Shown piece by piece: positions 1 to 11,500 of a DNA stretch of 64,000 nt. The DNA is from Pratylenchus scribneri. Taxonomy: Eukaryota > Nematoda > Chromadorea > Rhabditida > Pratylenchidae. The notes beneath the pieces are model-generated. The model saw nothing but the letters and a program-made list of their open reading frames with translations. It did no database searches and was not told where the DNA came from. The number at the start of each line of letters is the position of its first letter. Position 1 is the stretch's first letter. The translations under genes were made by a program, and so were the position numbers. The stretch is taken from NCBI GenBank assembly GCA_030063045.1, contig JAQSEB010000189.1, forward strand, positions 1-64,000. Reading direction: 5' to 3'.

Positions 1-347
1 CTCATGAATTTTTGATGTAATTTGCCAGAATGCTGTTTAGCAAGGACCAAGAATTGGTGTTCGAGTTCATTCAACAAATGAAACGCGGCACCCAATGTGA
101 CTAGCACCATACACGTTCAAATTGGTCGCCAAGAACATGGAAGTGACCACAACAAATTCATCACAACAAAAGGTTTTAATCGGTAGTTTTTCCGTTTTGC
201 CCTAACCCTATCAAAAATTATGAAAATATGTCGTTGAGGTAATTTTTGTGCCGATCATGATTCTTATTAGCTTAATAAGCTCAAGCGAAACTTTGGACTG
301 ATTTAAGATCTATTTGGCACCGAGTCCTAATAAGTCCAGATTCTATC
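1..347. other. Left flank, no gene recognised
   Basis: Moderately AT-rich DNA before the first transposon. One short plus-strand frame at 30-104 (24 codons, starting MLFSKDQELV) is preceded by a possible splice acceptor (TTTGCCAG) and contains no recognisable domain. It could be the end of an exon cut by the window edge or chance. Nothing else is supportable here. Confidence 0.4.
340..347. repeat. Target-site duplication, left copy (ATTCTATC)
   Basis: Eight bases identical to 831-838, directly outside the CAGGG end of the MITE. Its perfect state suggests a fairly recent insertion. Confidence 0.9.
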
Positions 348-830
348 CAGGGATGCCAAGTCCCTAAGTGAAAAATATGGCAAAAGCAAAAAAAATATGG
401 CAAAATATGGCAATTTCAATTAAAAATATGGCATTTTTATGGCATCCGTTTTTAACGATAAAATATTGAAATAAGCGTTTATTTTTCAAAACCATACCTA
501 TTTTTATTGGATTTCACATTAGCTGAGAGCTTATTTAGGTCTAATTAAGAATAAAAAAATGTTAATAATTAAGATCTCTGAATGCACTTTCGCACAAACA
601 ATAGAACAATTCCTAAAGTAAGAAAGGAAAAATTTAAAAATGGCCGCGCAGCGAAAAATTTGATCCAAAAAATGGCCGCGCAGCGAAAGATTTTGACTAA
701 AAATCATCATTTTTAAGAAATTTTTAGAAATATGGCAAAATATGGCAAATGTCAAAAATATGGCATAAAATATGGCAAATCTTAAAAAATATGGCAAATG
801 CCATATAAATAAGTTACTTTGGCATCCCTG
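348..830. mobile_element. Non-autonomous hAT-type element (MITE), 483 bp
   Basis: The two ends are inverted copies beginning CAGGGATGCCAA (12 bp perfect), and the element is flanked by a perfect 8-bp target-site duplication, ATTCTATC, at 340-347 and 831-838. CAGGG termini and an 8-bp duplication are hallmarks of the hAT superfamily. There is no transposase, so it must have been moved by an enzyme made elsewhere. Near both ends it carries AAATATGGC, nine copies by my count (four left, five right), all in the same orientation; such subterminal repeats are normally transposase-binding sites. The middle holds a duplicated G+C-rich block, TGGCCGCGCAGCGAAA, at 641-656 and 673-688. The minus-strand frame across 531-797 is a by-product of the repeats. 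Confidence 0.9.
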
Positions 831-838
831 ATTCTATC
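831..838. repeat. Target-site duplication, right copy (ATTCTATC)
   Basis: Partner of 340-347, directly outside the CCCTG end of the MITE. Confidence 0.9.
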
Positions 839-1452
839 CTAAGTAAGTCTTAATCCTAAGCCGAAATCTTAGCATTTTATATGAAATAAAATTGGTTTTA
901 TAACTTTTTTAATTTTGAGTTTTTTGAAAAACTAATGATAGATTCTTGATCAGCTCATAAAAGGACAGCAAATAAACCCTAATTTGACCAAAAAGATTTT
1001 TGACACTTTAATTTTTTTCAAATTTCCATTTCAACTCAAAAGGGGGGACCCTTTACTTTTTCAATTTTAGATTTCACTTAGCTCACGTCATTAATGTGAT
1101 AGGCAAAAATTAGCTCAGATTCGTAATCAGCACTAAAAATAACCCCATATGACACGATTTTCATAAATTTTATTAGTGTTAGTGTGCAAAATGGAAAAGT
1201 ACCTATTAATTTTTTCGCACTTTTATTTATTGATTTTCCACAGCAGTGCGGTCATTCAGCCCAAATGCCATTGTCTTTTTTGATAGACCCGAGAATTTCC
1301 AAATCAATTTGATTGGCCGAAGCAAGTGAAAATCTTCAAACCGAGAATTGATCAAGAGTGCGGTTTTTATTCCTTAAAATCGGTTTCTATTGACTTAAAT
1401 CAGTTTTTTGAATATAATTTTAGTGCTTTATCCTAGAAACCCAATTTATAAC

Positions 1453-1494
1453 CATTTTATAGTGCTCATCGAGAAATGCCAATTTATATATAGG
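1453..1494 (-). repeat. Dispersed 45-bp repeat, copy A (inverted)
   Basis: Contains GTGCTCATCGAGAAATG, the reverse complement of the core CTCGATGAGC that also occurs at 1591-1636, 2252-2297 (inverted) and 2371-2413. The copies share an AAATTATATATCAA-like block, then TCTCGATGA, then TATAAAATG. Copies alternate in orientation, so this looks like debris of an old repeat or foldback element. Confidence 0.6.
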
Positions 1495-1590
1495 CTGTAG
1501 GGTTTGGTTCAAAATTAAAAGAATTATAATAAAAAAAAAAACCAAAATTGGTTTAAACGGTTTGGAAGCTTGAATTTTGGACAAACTTCA

Positions 1591-1636
1591 ACAAATTATA
1601 TATCAATTGAGATATCTCGATGAGCTCCATAAAATG
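1591..1636 (+). repeat. Dispersed 45-bp repeat, copy B
   Basis: Clearest copy: ACAAATTATATATCAA, then TCTCGATGAGCTCCATAAAA. It matches the reverse complement of 2252-2297 over nearly its whole length. Similarity to 2371-2445 continues downstream through AGATTTG and GCACTAAA. Confidence 0.7.
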
Positions 1637-1958
1637 ATTATAAGATTTGAAATCTAAGGTTAAGGCACTAAAAGGGTACTTTTCCGTTATCTGTGACCAG
1701 AGTTGAATTTTATTTTTCGAGATTCTTACTTTAATATTTATAATTGATTGTAAAACGATGAATAAAATGATTTTAGGTGATTCTAAGATTTTCAATTTTT
1801 GGGGGTAACATAAGGTTATTTTGGGGGTGAAAAAATCTGGTCATAGATAATATAAAATTACCCTAAAAAATGTACTCTTAAACTTGATTTAAAGACACCA
1901 ATTTTAAGGACAAAAAAATTCTCGTTGATCAACATAAACAGGGAATTCCATTTAATAG

Positions 1959-2105
1959 GTATTGATGGGCTGAATAAGAAGTTCTCTGCCATCTTCCGCT
2001 GTGCATACATTTTACGTCTTTTCCCGCCCGAATTTAATGAACAATTGGCAATGAAATATGTTTGCGGCATTCTCCTCTCTTGCCAAGACATTGATTTAAT
2101 GACAG
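1959..2105 (+). other. Exon-like open segment, unknown product
   Basis: An open plus-strand frame of about 48 codons in a richer patch. It is preceded by a plausible acceptor (TTTAATAG at about 1958) and ends at a plausible donor (GACAG followed by GTTTAAAT). The peptide contains FRCAYILRLF and FNEQLAMKYV; I recognise no domain. G+C does not differ usefully between codon positions, and the opposite strand is also open here (1858-2091), so strand and coding status are unproven. Confidence 0.25.
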
Positions 2106-2251
2106 GTTTAAATATTTTCTATATAAAAAGGGTGCGGTTTTTGCCAAATGATTTGGAACTTTTTGCCGAAAAATTGGTGCCTTTTGCCGAAAGATCAGTT
2201 TTTTTAGAATAACTTTTTAATGCTCGATCCAAAACTCAGAAACATTAAACC

Positions 2252-2297
2252 CATTTTATTAAGCTCATCGAGACTAGTTCATTGATATATAATTTGT
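2252..2297 (-). repeat. Dispersed 45-bp repeat, copy C (inverted)
   Basis: Reverse complement reads ACAAATTATATATCAATG, then TCTCGATGAGCTTAATAAAA, closely matching copy B. B and C could pair as an imperfect hairpin with a loop of about 0.6 kb. Confidence 0.7.
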
Positions 2298-2370
2298 CTG
2301 AGTACTGTTCAAATCTCTAAAAAACTAAATAGTCTTAGATGGTTTAATACATTGATTTTTTTCAACTATG

Positions 2371-2413
2371 ACAAATTATTGACCATTTTGCATCTCGATG
2401 AACTCTATGGGGT
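2371..2413 (+). repeat. Dispersed 45-bp repeat, copy D
   Basis: ACAAATTATT, a diverged middle, then CATCTCGATGAACTCTAT. It is the most diverged copy, with the same orientation as copy B. Confidence 0.55.
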
Positions 2414-2889
2414 ATTAGATTTGGTTTTCTAGTATCAAGCACTAAACAGTTATCTTCAAAAAATTGATATTTCGGCAAAAGAAACCTATCTTTCGACAAA
2501 AAGCAACAATTTGTCGACAAAAAAATTTTCTCTTCTTAAAAATTAAACAATTGGTAAAATATACATTTGAGAAAATGATTTTTCAGTAACTATTATAAAT
2601 TAGTTTTTTTATCTTAAAATTGCATAAAAGTGCCAACCTAGTTCGAAAAAATATTGTTACTTTTCGGTATGCAACTCTCAAAAAGTCATCAAGAATTATA
2701 TATAATCTCATCCAATTTAATTAATTATCCAATTGCAATTTTTGTTTTTAATAGACAAAAAATAATAAATCTGCCTTTAGGCAATTTCCCTGAAAAGCAA
2801 TCTAAAGATTGGAGAAGGTAATGTAATATTTAGGAAAAATAAAAATGATGATGGGCTACCTGGGTAATTACTCATATAGAAGTTCCATT

Positions 2890-3465
2890 TCTGTTTATTC
2901 TTTTTAAGAAAAAATTAATAGACAAAATCTTGATGGCACAGTTAAGGATTTGCCCGAGCAATTCCTACAAATAGTCTTCATCATTCATTCGTCTTCTCTT
3001 CATTTTGGCTTTGAATTTTCTTTTTATTTTCTCAATCATATTACAAAAATTACAAATTTCTTTCTAAAAATTTATTTATTCATCTTAATTTATAGATTGG
3101 TCAATGCTCATTTGGATGAATGGATAGACGTGCATTGGTTTTGGCCCAATAATATGGCCCAACACCAATAAAGATTGACAAAATGGTAATAATATAATTA
3201 AAATTAACAAAAACTTAAAAATTTTAACATTTTATATATTTTTATAAATTTATTTTATGTTAATTATAAATAAACATAAAAATATTATAAATAAATTTTT
3301 TCATTTTTCTATTCATTTTATAAAACTTAAAATAATTTAATAATGTATTTTTATAATCAGTGGCTACTTTTGGAGGGTTCGTCGGTGTGAAGAAGTCAGT
3401 GTTGAAAAGCTGATTAGAATTGATGCAGACGGCATTGGGGGCATAAGCAATTGGGAAGTTTTTTA
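2890..3465. other. Boundary zone with exon-like patches, unknown product
   Basis: Three richer patches sit where composition drops to the AT-rich state. A plus frame ending at 3171 includes the residues LVNAHLDEWIDVHW after a fair acceptor (ATTTATAG at about 3094); the minus strand over 3110-3190 is also open (residues GVGPYYWAKTN). A second plus frame, 3357-3462, follows an acceptor-like TTATAATCAG, contains VRRCEEVSVEKLI and ends in TAA. No domain is recognised. These could be exons or remains of a decayed gene. Confidence 0.2.
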
Positions 3466-3929
3466 AAAATTTTTATAAAATTCTTAAAATAAATAATAGT
3501 ATTATGATGTAAATGCTAAAATTATTCATAATAATATAATAATATGAAAAGACGAAAAATATTAAACAATTATAATATATTGAAGATATAATTAAATATA
3601 GAAAATTCATATAAAAATTTTATTATTAAAATATGAATTATAAATTGACAAAATATTAATATTTGAAATAATGAAAATTTTAGAAGCATTATCAACAATT
3701 ATCCAAAATATATTTGTTTATAATTATATATGAATAAATTAAATATGAATAAATAAAATAGAAAAGAACTAAACTATATTAAATAAAATTAAAAGCATAG
3801 AAATTAATTACAGGATAATTTAAAAAATAAAATTGAATTAAATAAATTAAAAAAATAATTTATAATTAAATCGCAATTAAAAAAATATTTACAAACTTTT
3901 AAAATAATTAAATTTTTTAGCCACTGTAT

Positions 3930-4262
3930 TGGCTTATTTATTATAAAGGAAAAGAATTGGTATAAAGAAAAACAATTTTGCGGCCTGGCAACCTAATAAA
4001 ATATTAGCCACTGCCATGGCTCCTTAATAACAAAAAAATAATTAGCATATATTTATTTTGTAAATTGACATTATAATAATTACATCAGATTTAATAAAAA
4101 ATTTTATTAAATTATATAAAAAAATATAAAACTAAAATTGAAAATTTTCCAATACAGATGAAAAATAAGAGAATCATCGGAATTTTGTCAGTGAAATAAA
4201 TTATTTATAAATTCAATTATTCTAAAAATAAAAGAATTTTTAATAAAATTTTAAAAATGAAT
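3930..4262 (+). repeat. Direct duplication, copy 1 (about 0.33 kb)
   Basis: Aligns with 7146-7492 in the same orientation. Shared landmarks in order: GGCTTAT then ATTATAAA, AAAGAATTGG, CAATTTTGC, TATTAGCCACTGCCATGGCT, TTTTGTAAATTGACA, AGATGAAAAAT, GAGAATCAT and AAAGAATTTTTA. There are many substitutions and small indels, so the duplication is old. Confidence 0.75.
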
Positions 4263-7145
4263 TATTTAATTTACTCCATAAAAAATAATTGAAATATTGA
4301 GAAGATTTAAAATTATATATTAAAATAAATATTTGCTTTGAAATAATTATTTAAGATTTTTATGAATTAGACTACAAAATAATTAATGGAATATTATATG
4401 AAATATATTGGTTTTAAACTGAAAAATTTATTTAAAATATATCAATAAAATAAAAAATATATTAAAAATCGGATAAAATTCATTCAATGAATAAAGATCA
4501 TTTTTGAAAAAGTTTGAAAAAAATAAATTTCTTAATATAATGTTTATTGATAAAAAACTATTTGAACAAATTTTCGTTTAATTAAAAAATAGAATAAAAT
4601 AATACTGAAAACCATATAAAAAGTAACAAAAAAGACCCAAATAAAAAATAAAATTTTTAAATAAAAATAAATTTCTTTAATTTATTGGGATTTCGCTATA
4701 AGAATGATTGCTCAATAAAATAATTAAATAGATAATAAATTAATACAATTTATAAATTTACCAACAAATTTGAATGAAAGATGAAAAATATCTAAAAATT
4801 GATTAGAATTCATTTAAAAAAATTTTATATTTAAGACAGATGAGCTTCAGGTAATTTTAAATTGAAGAGGAAGAATATCATGTTGATGTTAAAAAATATA
4901 TAAATAAATAAATTTAAATTAAAAAAAATAAAAATAATAAATAATTATTTATATTTAAATTTGACAAAATAATTTTTTAATAAAATGATAATATGAGATG
5001 GACAAAAATTCATAAATAATTATTTGAAAAATTATTTTTCATTTTTCAATTAAAAAAACAGACAGCAAAAAGCAAAATAATTTATATTATTTTTAAAAAA
5101 GACTGCAGAAAAGGTAAGGTGTTCGTACAATGTACTCAAAAAGCTTGCAAAATATTGGTTTGAGTATTAAAATAGTGCAAGAGCTAATGAGAACCTCAAA
5201 AAAAATTTTAAGATTAAATCAATATTAGTTAATTTTTTCTTAATTACGATTTATTTGAAAATTTATAGAATATATTTAATAGATTTTTAATATTACTTAA
5301 ATAAATATGCTATTATAGTAGAGATAAAAATGATAATAATAATTCTAAATTTTACTATAATAAAATTTGTTGAAAGAAAATTTAAAAGAAAAATAAAAGA
5401 AACAAATTAATATATATACTCAACTAGTAAGGATTTTGGAAGATTTAAATTTGACTAATATCTTGGCTTATATTTAAATTAAATAAATTTATAAATAATA
5501 AATTTTTAGATAATAAATCCAAAAAATAATTATATTTGAAATCGAGAATTTTTACGAAATTTCTTAAAATTTATTAACAATAAATTTTATTTAATGAAAA
5601 AATAATAATGAAATTGTCAAGATTTTTACAAATAAAACTGATGAAAATTCTGGAAAAAAATAAAAGTAATAAACAAAATCAGTATATAAAAAGCTCGAAA
5701 AAAAATTGTCCCAACTTATGCTAGGCAGTGACAATAAAAAATCCCCGAATTTAATGGGATATTTGCTGTGCCGCAATATTCGTTCCAAGAATTATTCTGA
5801 TGAAAAATGGCAAGAAACAACTGTCAAAATCATGAGTTTGTTTCTAATAATTATTTCATCACAAAATAAAATACTTATTTAAAACTTAATATTAAAAATT
5901 TTATGTATATTTTAGAAAAAAATTTTTAAAAATTTAATAGCTAATTCAAAAAATAAAGCAATAATACATTTATTAATTGCAAATGTAAGTAAAAATTATT
6001 AACAAATATATCTGAATAAATTAAAAATGAAATAATATAGAAGAGAAATAATAAAAATTTTCGATATCAATTAAAATTAAAAGCTAGAAAATAATTATAA
6101 GATAATAAATATAAATTAATATTGACGCATTAAAAAATGATATATACAAGCCTTTTAAAATAATTAAAATTTTAAAATTTATTTTAATATAAAATACATT
6201 AGAGTATAAGTATAACTAATTCTTCAAATTAGATTTTAAAAAGAATGAATTGAATTAAATTAATTTGAACAATTATGGTTAAAACCAAATAAAAATTCTT
6301 TATAATATTATTTTATAGTATTAAAAATTCATACATGAACCAATTTATCGATCTGAAATTTAGAGTCGATCTGATAAAGTAAATTCCAATTCACAAGGTG
6401 AAGCGATAGTATCAAATAGTAAATTTTTGAAGATTATGTAAATTTAAAAAAATAAAATTATATACTGTAAAAACAGAATAAAATATTTATGAATAATATC
6501 GAAAGATTAATATTATATTTTTAAAAATGATTATAAATTAGATTTAAATTAAAAAATAATAGAAAAGTAAGAAGAAAATTTTGAAAAAATAAAAGTTATT
6601 CAACGAAAAATTTAATATTGAAGAATTTGAGAATAAATAATCTATTAAAAAATATTTAGATAAATCACCATCATAATTTAATTGTTATAATATTTTGAAA
6701 GATTTTAAAAATAATAAAATCTTAAAAAAATTCATTAAATTTAAACTGATTAAGATAAAAATTTTATAAAATAAGTTACTTTTTAAAGATATATAAAAAG
6801 GAAAAGAAAAAATTAAAAAGTGTATTATAATTATTTATTTCGAAATGAAATATTTATGCACAAAATATACTATGTGTAGAAGAAATCTTATTCTGTCTTG
6901 TATTTAATTAAATATGTTTTATTTAAAAAATATTTTGAAAATAAATAATAAACGAATTTGTAATAAAGGAATAACATTAATTATATAAAATATAAAAAAT
7001 AAATCTATTAAATTTTGCCTAAAAATTGAAAATCAAAATAAAATTAAATGAATTTATATTTATTCAATTAAAAAATTAAAATAAAGTGGGATTAAAATAA
7101 TTTTTATAAATTTTTATGTTATGAGAGAAAAATTTTCAATCTGAC

Positions 7146-7492
7146 TTGGCTTATCTATTATAAAAAAAAAGAATTGGTGTAAAGCAAAGCAATTTTGCCG
7201 TCTGGCAACTTATTAAAATATTAGCCACTGCCATGGCTTCTTTATAACAAAAATAAAAGAATTGGCAAAAATCAATTTTGTAAATTGACAGTATAATAAT
7301 TGAATACGATTTAATAAAAAAAGATAAATAATTAAATTAAATTATGTAAAGAAATATAAAATTTAAATTTTCTAAAATCATAAAATATAGATGAAAAATA
7401 TTAGAGAATCATTTGAAATTTTTCAGTAAAATAAATTACTTTTAAATGCAATTATTTTAATAAAAGAATTTTTATAAAATTTTAAAAATAAT
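7146..7492 (+). repeat. Direct duplication, copy 2
   Basis: Partner of 3930-4262. The block TATTAGCCACTGCCATGGCT is identical in both. No coding frame is conserved between the copies, so this looks like a dispersed repeat or segmental duplication. Confidence 0.75.
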
Positions 7493-8355
7493 TTAAATTT
7501 ATGCTCATAATAAAAAATTAACAAAAAATTATGTTTTTAAAACATTTGCCTCAGAAATATTTGCAATTGCTATTTACAATGAAAATAGTTTAAAACAATT
7601 TAGTTTACTTAAATAATAGATCAATAAATAAAAGGAGAGGATCAACAAACAGAGTTGATTTAGAACATGCAAGAAAGCTGATGCAATATATTTAAAAATT
7701 TATGAAGGAGAAAAAGACGAAAATAAAATTTGAAAATACATATTATTTTTTTACAGATATAATAAAATATTTAAGTTCATTATTTATGTATGATCATTTT
7801 AAAATAAAATTTTAAAAATTTACAAAATAATGAAAACGATAAGGGAATTACAATTTGTCAAAGAAATTGAAAGAGTATTTTATTTGAAGAAGTTGTTGTT
7901 ATAGTTAGTTTCAAATGCACTAAAGAAACCAATGAACGCCTAAATGATCGAATCTATTTATAAAAATAGTTAATTTTTATAATTTGAATCAAATAATATA
8001 AAGAATTAAAAATAAAAATGAGTGAAAAAGAAGATATTAAAATATAGCAGCTAACGTGATATAAAAATAATTTAATATATGTAGATATACAATTGAATCT
8101 GTAAAAGAAATATAAACAAAATAAATTATTAAAGAATTTTGTATACTAAATAAAATGAAATTATTAAAATGATATCTTCCCACATTTGATTTTTAAAAGT
8201 TATATTTGGAAAATTCTCTAATATGTTTACAATATTCTAATAATAGTTGATTTTATGTAAAGAAAATTCTATACTAAAAAAGAATACAAATTTTGCAAAA
8301 AATTTAGTATAAAGCAAAGGTAGTAGTAGAAATAAAATTTAATTGAAATATATTA

Positions 8356-8490
8356 TCAAATATAATATACTATTTCAAGGTAAAGTCCCACAGACTGCTT
8401 TTTTCTCAAGGATTCAAATGGAAAATTTAACTTAGAATGACCCAATACATGATAATATAAATATGGTTCTTCGTCTGTTCCATAAATCAT
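8356..8490 (-). CDS. Small open frame, 44 codons, unknown; has a broken paralogue
   Basis: Reads on the minus strand from ATG (MIYGTDEEPYLYYHVLGHSK...), contains NFPFESLRKK and ends in TGA. G+C is about 46% at first and 24% at third codon positions, as expected for a gene under AT pressure. The DNA is repeated at 48175-48325, where the same frame is broken by a TAA and a 1-base insertion while the DNA for DEEPY and NFPFESL is retained. That suggests a real coding unit or exon in one copy and a pseudogene in the other. A mobile repeat with no coding role is also possible. No domain is recognised. Confidence 0.3.
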   Translation of the reverse strand: MIYGTDEEPYLYYHVLGHSKLNFPFESLRKKQSVGLYLEIVYYI

Positions 8491-8535
8491 TTATTTTAAA
8501 AATGTAATAAAATTTGGAAATTAAGAAAAATAAAA
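8405..8535. repeat. Dispersed repeat, copy 1 (pair with 48.2 kb)
   Basis: Shares AAGGATTCAAATGGAAAATT, ATATGGTTCTTC, AAAATTTGG and AAGAAAAATAAA-type blocks, in the same order and orientation, with 48175-48325, about 40 kb away. Confidence 0.75.
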
Positions 8536-11500
8536 TATTTTTATAATTATATTTAAATTATTAAAATATGCTATTATACAAAAATTATGATTCATATATT
8601 AGGTGCACAATTTCTCAAAAAAATCTTAATAAAAAATACTATGAATTTAATAAAATAATAAAAAATAATGTTTTAAAATTATAATTAAAAAAGAAAAAGG
8701 GAAAAAGAAAAAGAATTAAATAGTTTTTCCGATATCCCTTTGTTCAGCATTTTTTTCAACAATCTAAAATATATTTTAATACCAATATATATTTATTTTT
8801 AAAAATATAAAAATAAATTAGATATTTATTTTAAATAAATTTAATTTACAAAAAGTACTCTTTACAATTTTAAATAATTAAATATTTATTCTATGAAATT
8901 TTGTAACAACTCTAATATAATAAAATATATTTTTAAAAATTCATAAATTTAATAAATCTAATCTTTGGATATCAATTTGACAATATTTATTTTAAAAATG
9001 CTAATTTTATACTTATTTAACATAATTAATTTTTATAGCCGGATTAAAACTGAAGGAAAATATTATGGACATAGATAAATAAACCTTATGGCTTTAATTA
9101 TTTGATTATCCAGGAGTAACCCAATTTTGCATCACTTAACCTAATCTTTGTATAAACAATTGAAGAAAGTTGAATGCTTGGTTCCTATCAGAAAAAGATA
9201 ACATAAAAATAAAAAGAAATATATAAATTGATTAGTAAATTTAAATTAATTTAAATAATTAAATTAATGCAATAAAATATATAAAAATGAAATAAGAAAA
9301 TTATTTGCTTTGGCATTTGGCTCAATTCATATTCTGGCTAATTGTTTTGTACGAAAGTGGACAATTTTATAATTGTTATATAGGTAGAAAAATTTTAATT
9401 AAAAAAAAAAGAATAAGCTCCAAAAAATATTTTATAATATATTATATTGATAAGTTACATTTTAATTTAAAAATTGAATCGTAATCTTCTAAACTGGGAT
9501 TAAAAAAGACCAAGATTAAATAAATATTTTATGAAAGATATTGAAATTTTTTATTTTATATTAAAAATGAAGATTTATAAAATTTTTTATTATTTAATGA
9601 ATTTTTTTAATTATTAAATATATTAAGAGATTAAATAAAAAATCGTTTTTGATAATGCAGTTTCTTAGACTAGATCAAAAGTCCCTTTTTAAATTCATAA
9701 AATAAATCACGAAAAACTTCGCGATTTTTTTTTCGAGACTTCAACAACAATAAATATGAGACATCATATAAAAAATGAAAATATGAAGAAATATAATATT
9801 ATTACTGTAATAATAATATTTATATCGTAATTAAAATTTGAAATTATATTAAATAATTTTTTCTGACATCTTAGAAAGATAAATTTTAGTGAAACTAAAG
9901 ATAAATTAAATTAAAATGAAGTGTTATCATTTTTTTACTATGATTAAATTTTTATTTTTTAATTATAATATTTGGTTAAGTAATTAAATAATTTATTGAA
10001 TTATGCCTAATTAATATTCTTGATAATTCCACTGTTTCACTTTGGTTTTAAACCATACTGGAAATTTTTGATATGTTGCAGAAAGTCAAGCATCAATTAA
10101 ACTAATGCAGCCCAGTTGAATTCGTGTCGGATTCCTTTGATTAAAATAAATATATTTTATTTAAAATTAGTTTTTAGAAATACCTTCCAAAGCTTGATTA
10201 AAATATTTTATCAAGAAATATTTTAACTAATAATATGCTGAAATTGATCATAAATTTCAAGAATAATAATAAATGATTTTGAAAAAAAATGAATTGAATA
10301 AATAATAAATTCATGTACAATAAGAATATATTAAATTTTCTAGAAAAATACCATCCAAAAGATATAAATAAATTTTTTATTAAAAAAAAAAATAATTTAT
10401 TCTGACTTAAAATTGAGTAAAATTGTCTCCTTACAATATAAGAAATCACGATACTATTCAAGATCATAAATAATCAAAAATCTTAAAACATTATTATATA
10501 ATTTGATTTTAAAAAATAAGTTCGCAAATTTTTATAAAGAAATATGAAAGAAATGATTATATCCATTCGCAAAAAATTAAGATCCATCAAATTCCAAAAA
10601 ATTTCATTATAGGTATAGGATAAGATTTTTGAACTTTTATGGATTTATAAGTTCTTTAAGATATTTAAATTTATTGACCTATAATATTTCCTAATAATAT
10701 TAAATTAAATATTAAAAAAATAATTAATATTTAATTGAAAAATAAAATTTTGAGAATACATATTTTATAAAAAAAATAATAAATAAATTTATTATTTATA
10801 AATAAAGAAAAATTGCAGGGAAGTTCTAATATCTATGTTTATCGAAATTTAAATATAATCATATCTTTTTGAAATGCTGTAGTAATTGTTTTAATTACAT
10901 GAAATTGAAAAGCAAATGCAAAATTAAACGATGGATATTAATTCATAAATTATATCATTGACTAATAAATGAAAAATAATATAAATTGAAAAAAAATTAA
11001 TTTACTTATGAAATTTATCTCATCATATACCTATCTAAAAGAAATAAAAATAAATTTATTACTATACATTTATTCTATTAAGTAGCTCCAGGAAATATTT
11101 TATTTTGAAAAAAAATTTTTTTATTTTAATTTTCTAGATTTTCCTATATTAAAATTATAATTAAATAAAAAATGATTTAAATATAAATTAAACGAGAAAG
11201 ATAAAAAGACTTTATTTTATCATAATTAAAATTAGAAATTCTTTTAAAAATAAATAGAAGAAATCTATAAAAATTAATACATAAGTAAAATTTTTACTAA
11301 TAATTATAATCATAGAGAAGAGAATATTAAATCCACTAAATAGTTGAGAAGAAAGATTAAAATAATAAACAATTTTTTTAAAATTCAGATCAAAAAAATA
11401 AAGAATGATATACATATTTTTATTGTGTGAAAAATGCATCTAAAGTGAAATGTGGATCATTGAAATTAAAATAAATATTTTATTGTAAAATTTTTTTCTT

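Larger units (their letters stand above)
2159..2503. repeat. Imperfect inverted repeat with 37-bp arms
   Basis: The left arm at 2159-2195 (two TTTTGCCGAAA blocks) matches the reverse complement of 2467-2503 with a handful of mismatches. The loop of about 270 bp contains repeat copies C and D. It resembles the remains of a foldback or MITE element, but I could not define target duplications. Confidence 0.55.
3466..8350. other. AT-rich desert, no gene recognised
   Basis: Extremely AT-rich sequence. It contains the 3930/7146 duplication and one richer islet at 5670-5885. In that islet a plus frame of about 70 codons is open, with residues NLMGYLLCRNIRSKNYSDEK and a GTTTGT donor-like site after it. 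Its G+C is not lower at third codon positions, so I do not treat it as coding. The minus frame at 5591-5788 lies over the same islet. Confidence 0.5.

Noticed and set aside
1858..2091. 77-codon minus-strand frame opposite the 1959-2105 segment
   Set aside because: Both strands are open. The plus strand has the better splice-like ends, and neither has a codon-position signal, so only the plus segment is listed, with low confidence.
5672..5884. Seventy-codon plus frame in the 5.7-kb islet
   Set aside because: It looks protein-like by eye, but G+C is as high at third as at first codon positions (about 39% each), which argues against coding in this AT-driven background.
10025..10140. Forty-codon frame that is open only if TGA means Trp
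   Set aside because: The codon bias (40%, 40%, 25%) is not significant, and the transposase in this window uses TGG for Trp and TGA as a stop, so a reassigned TGA is not supported.
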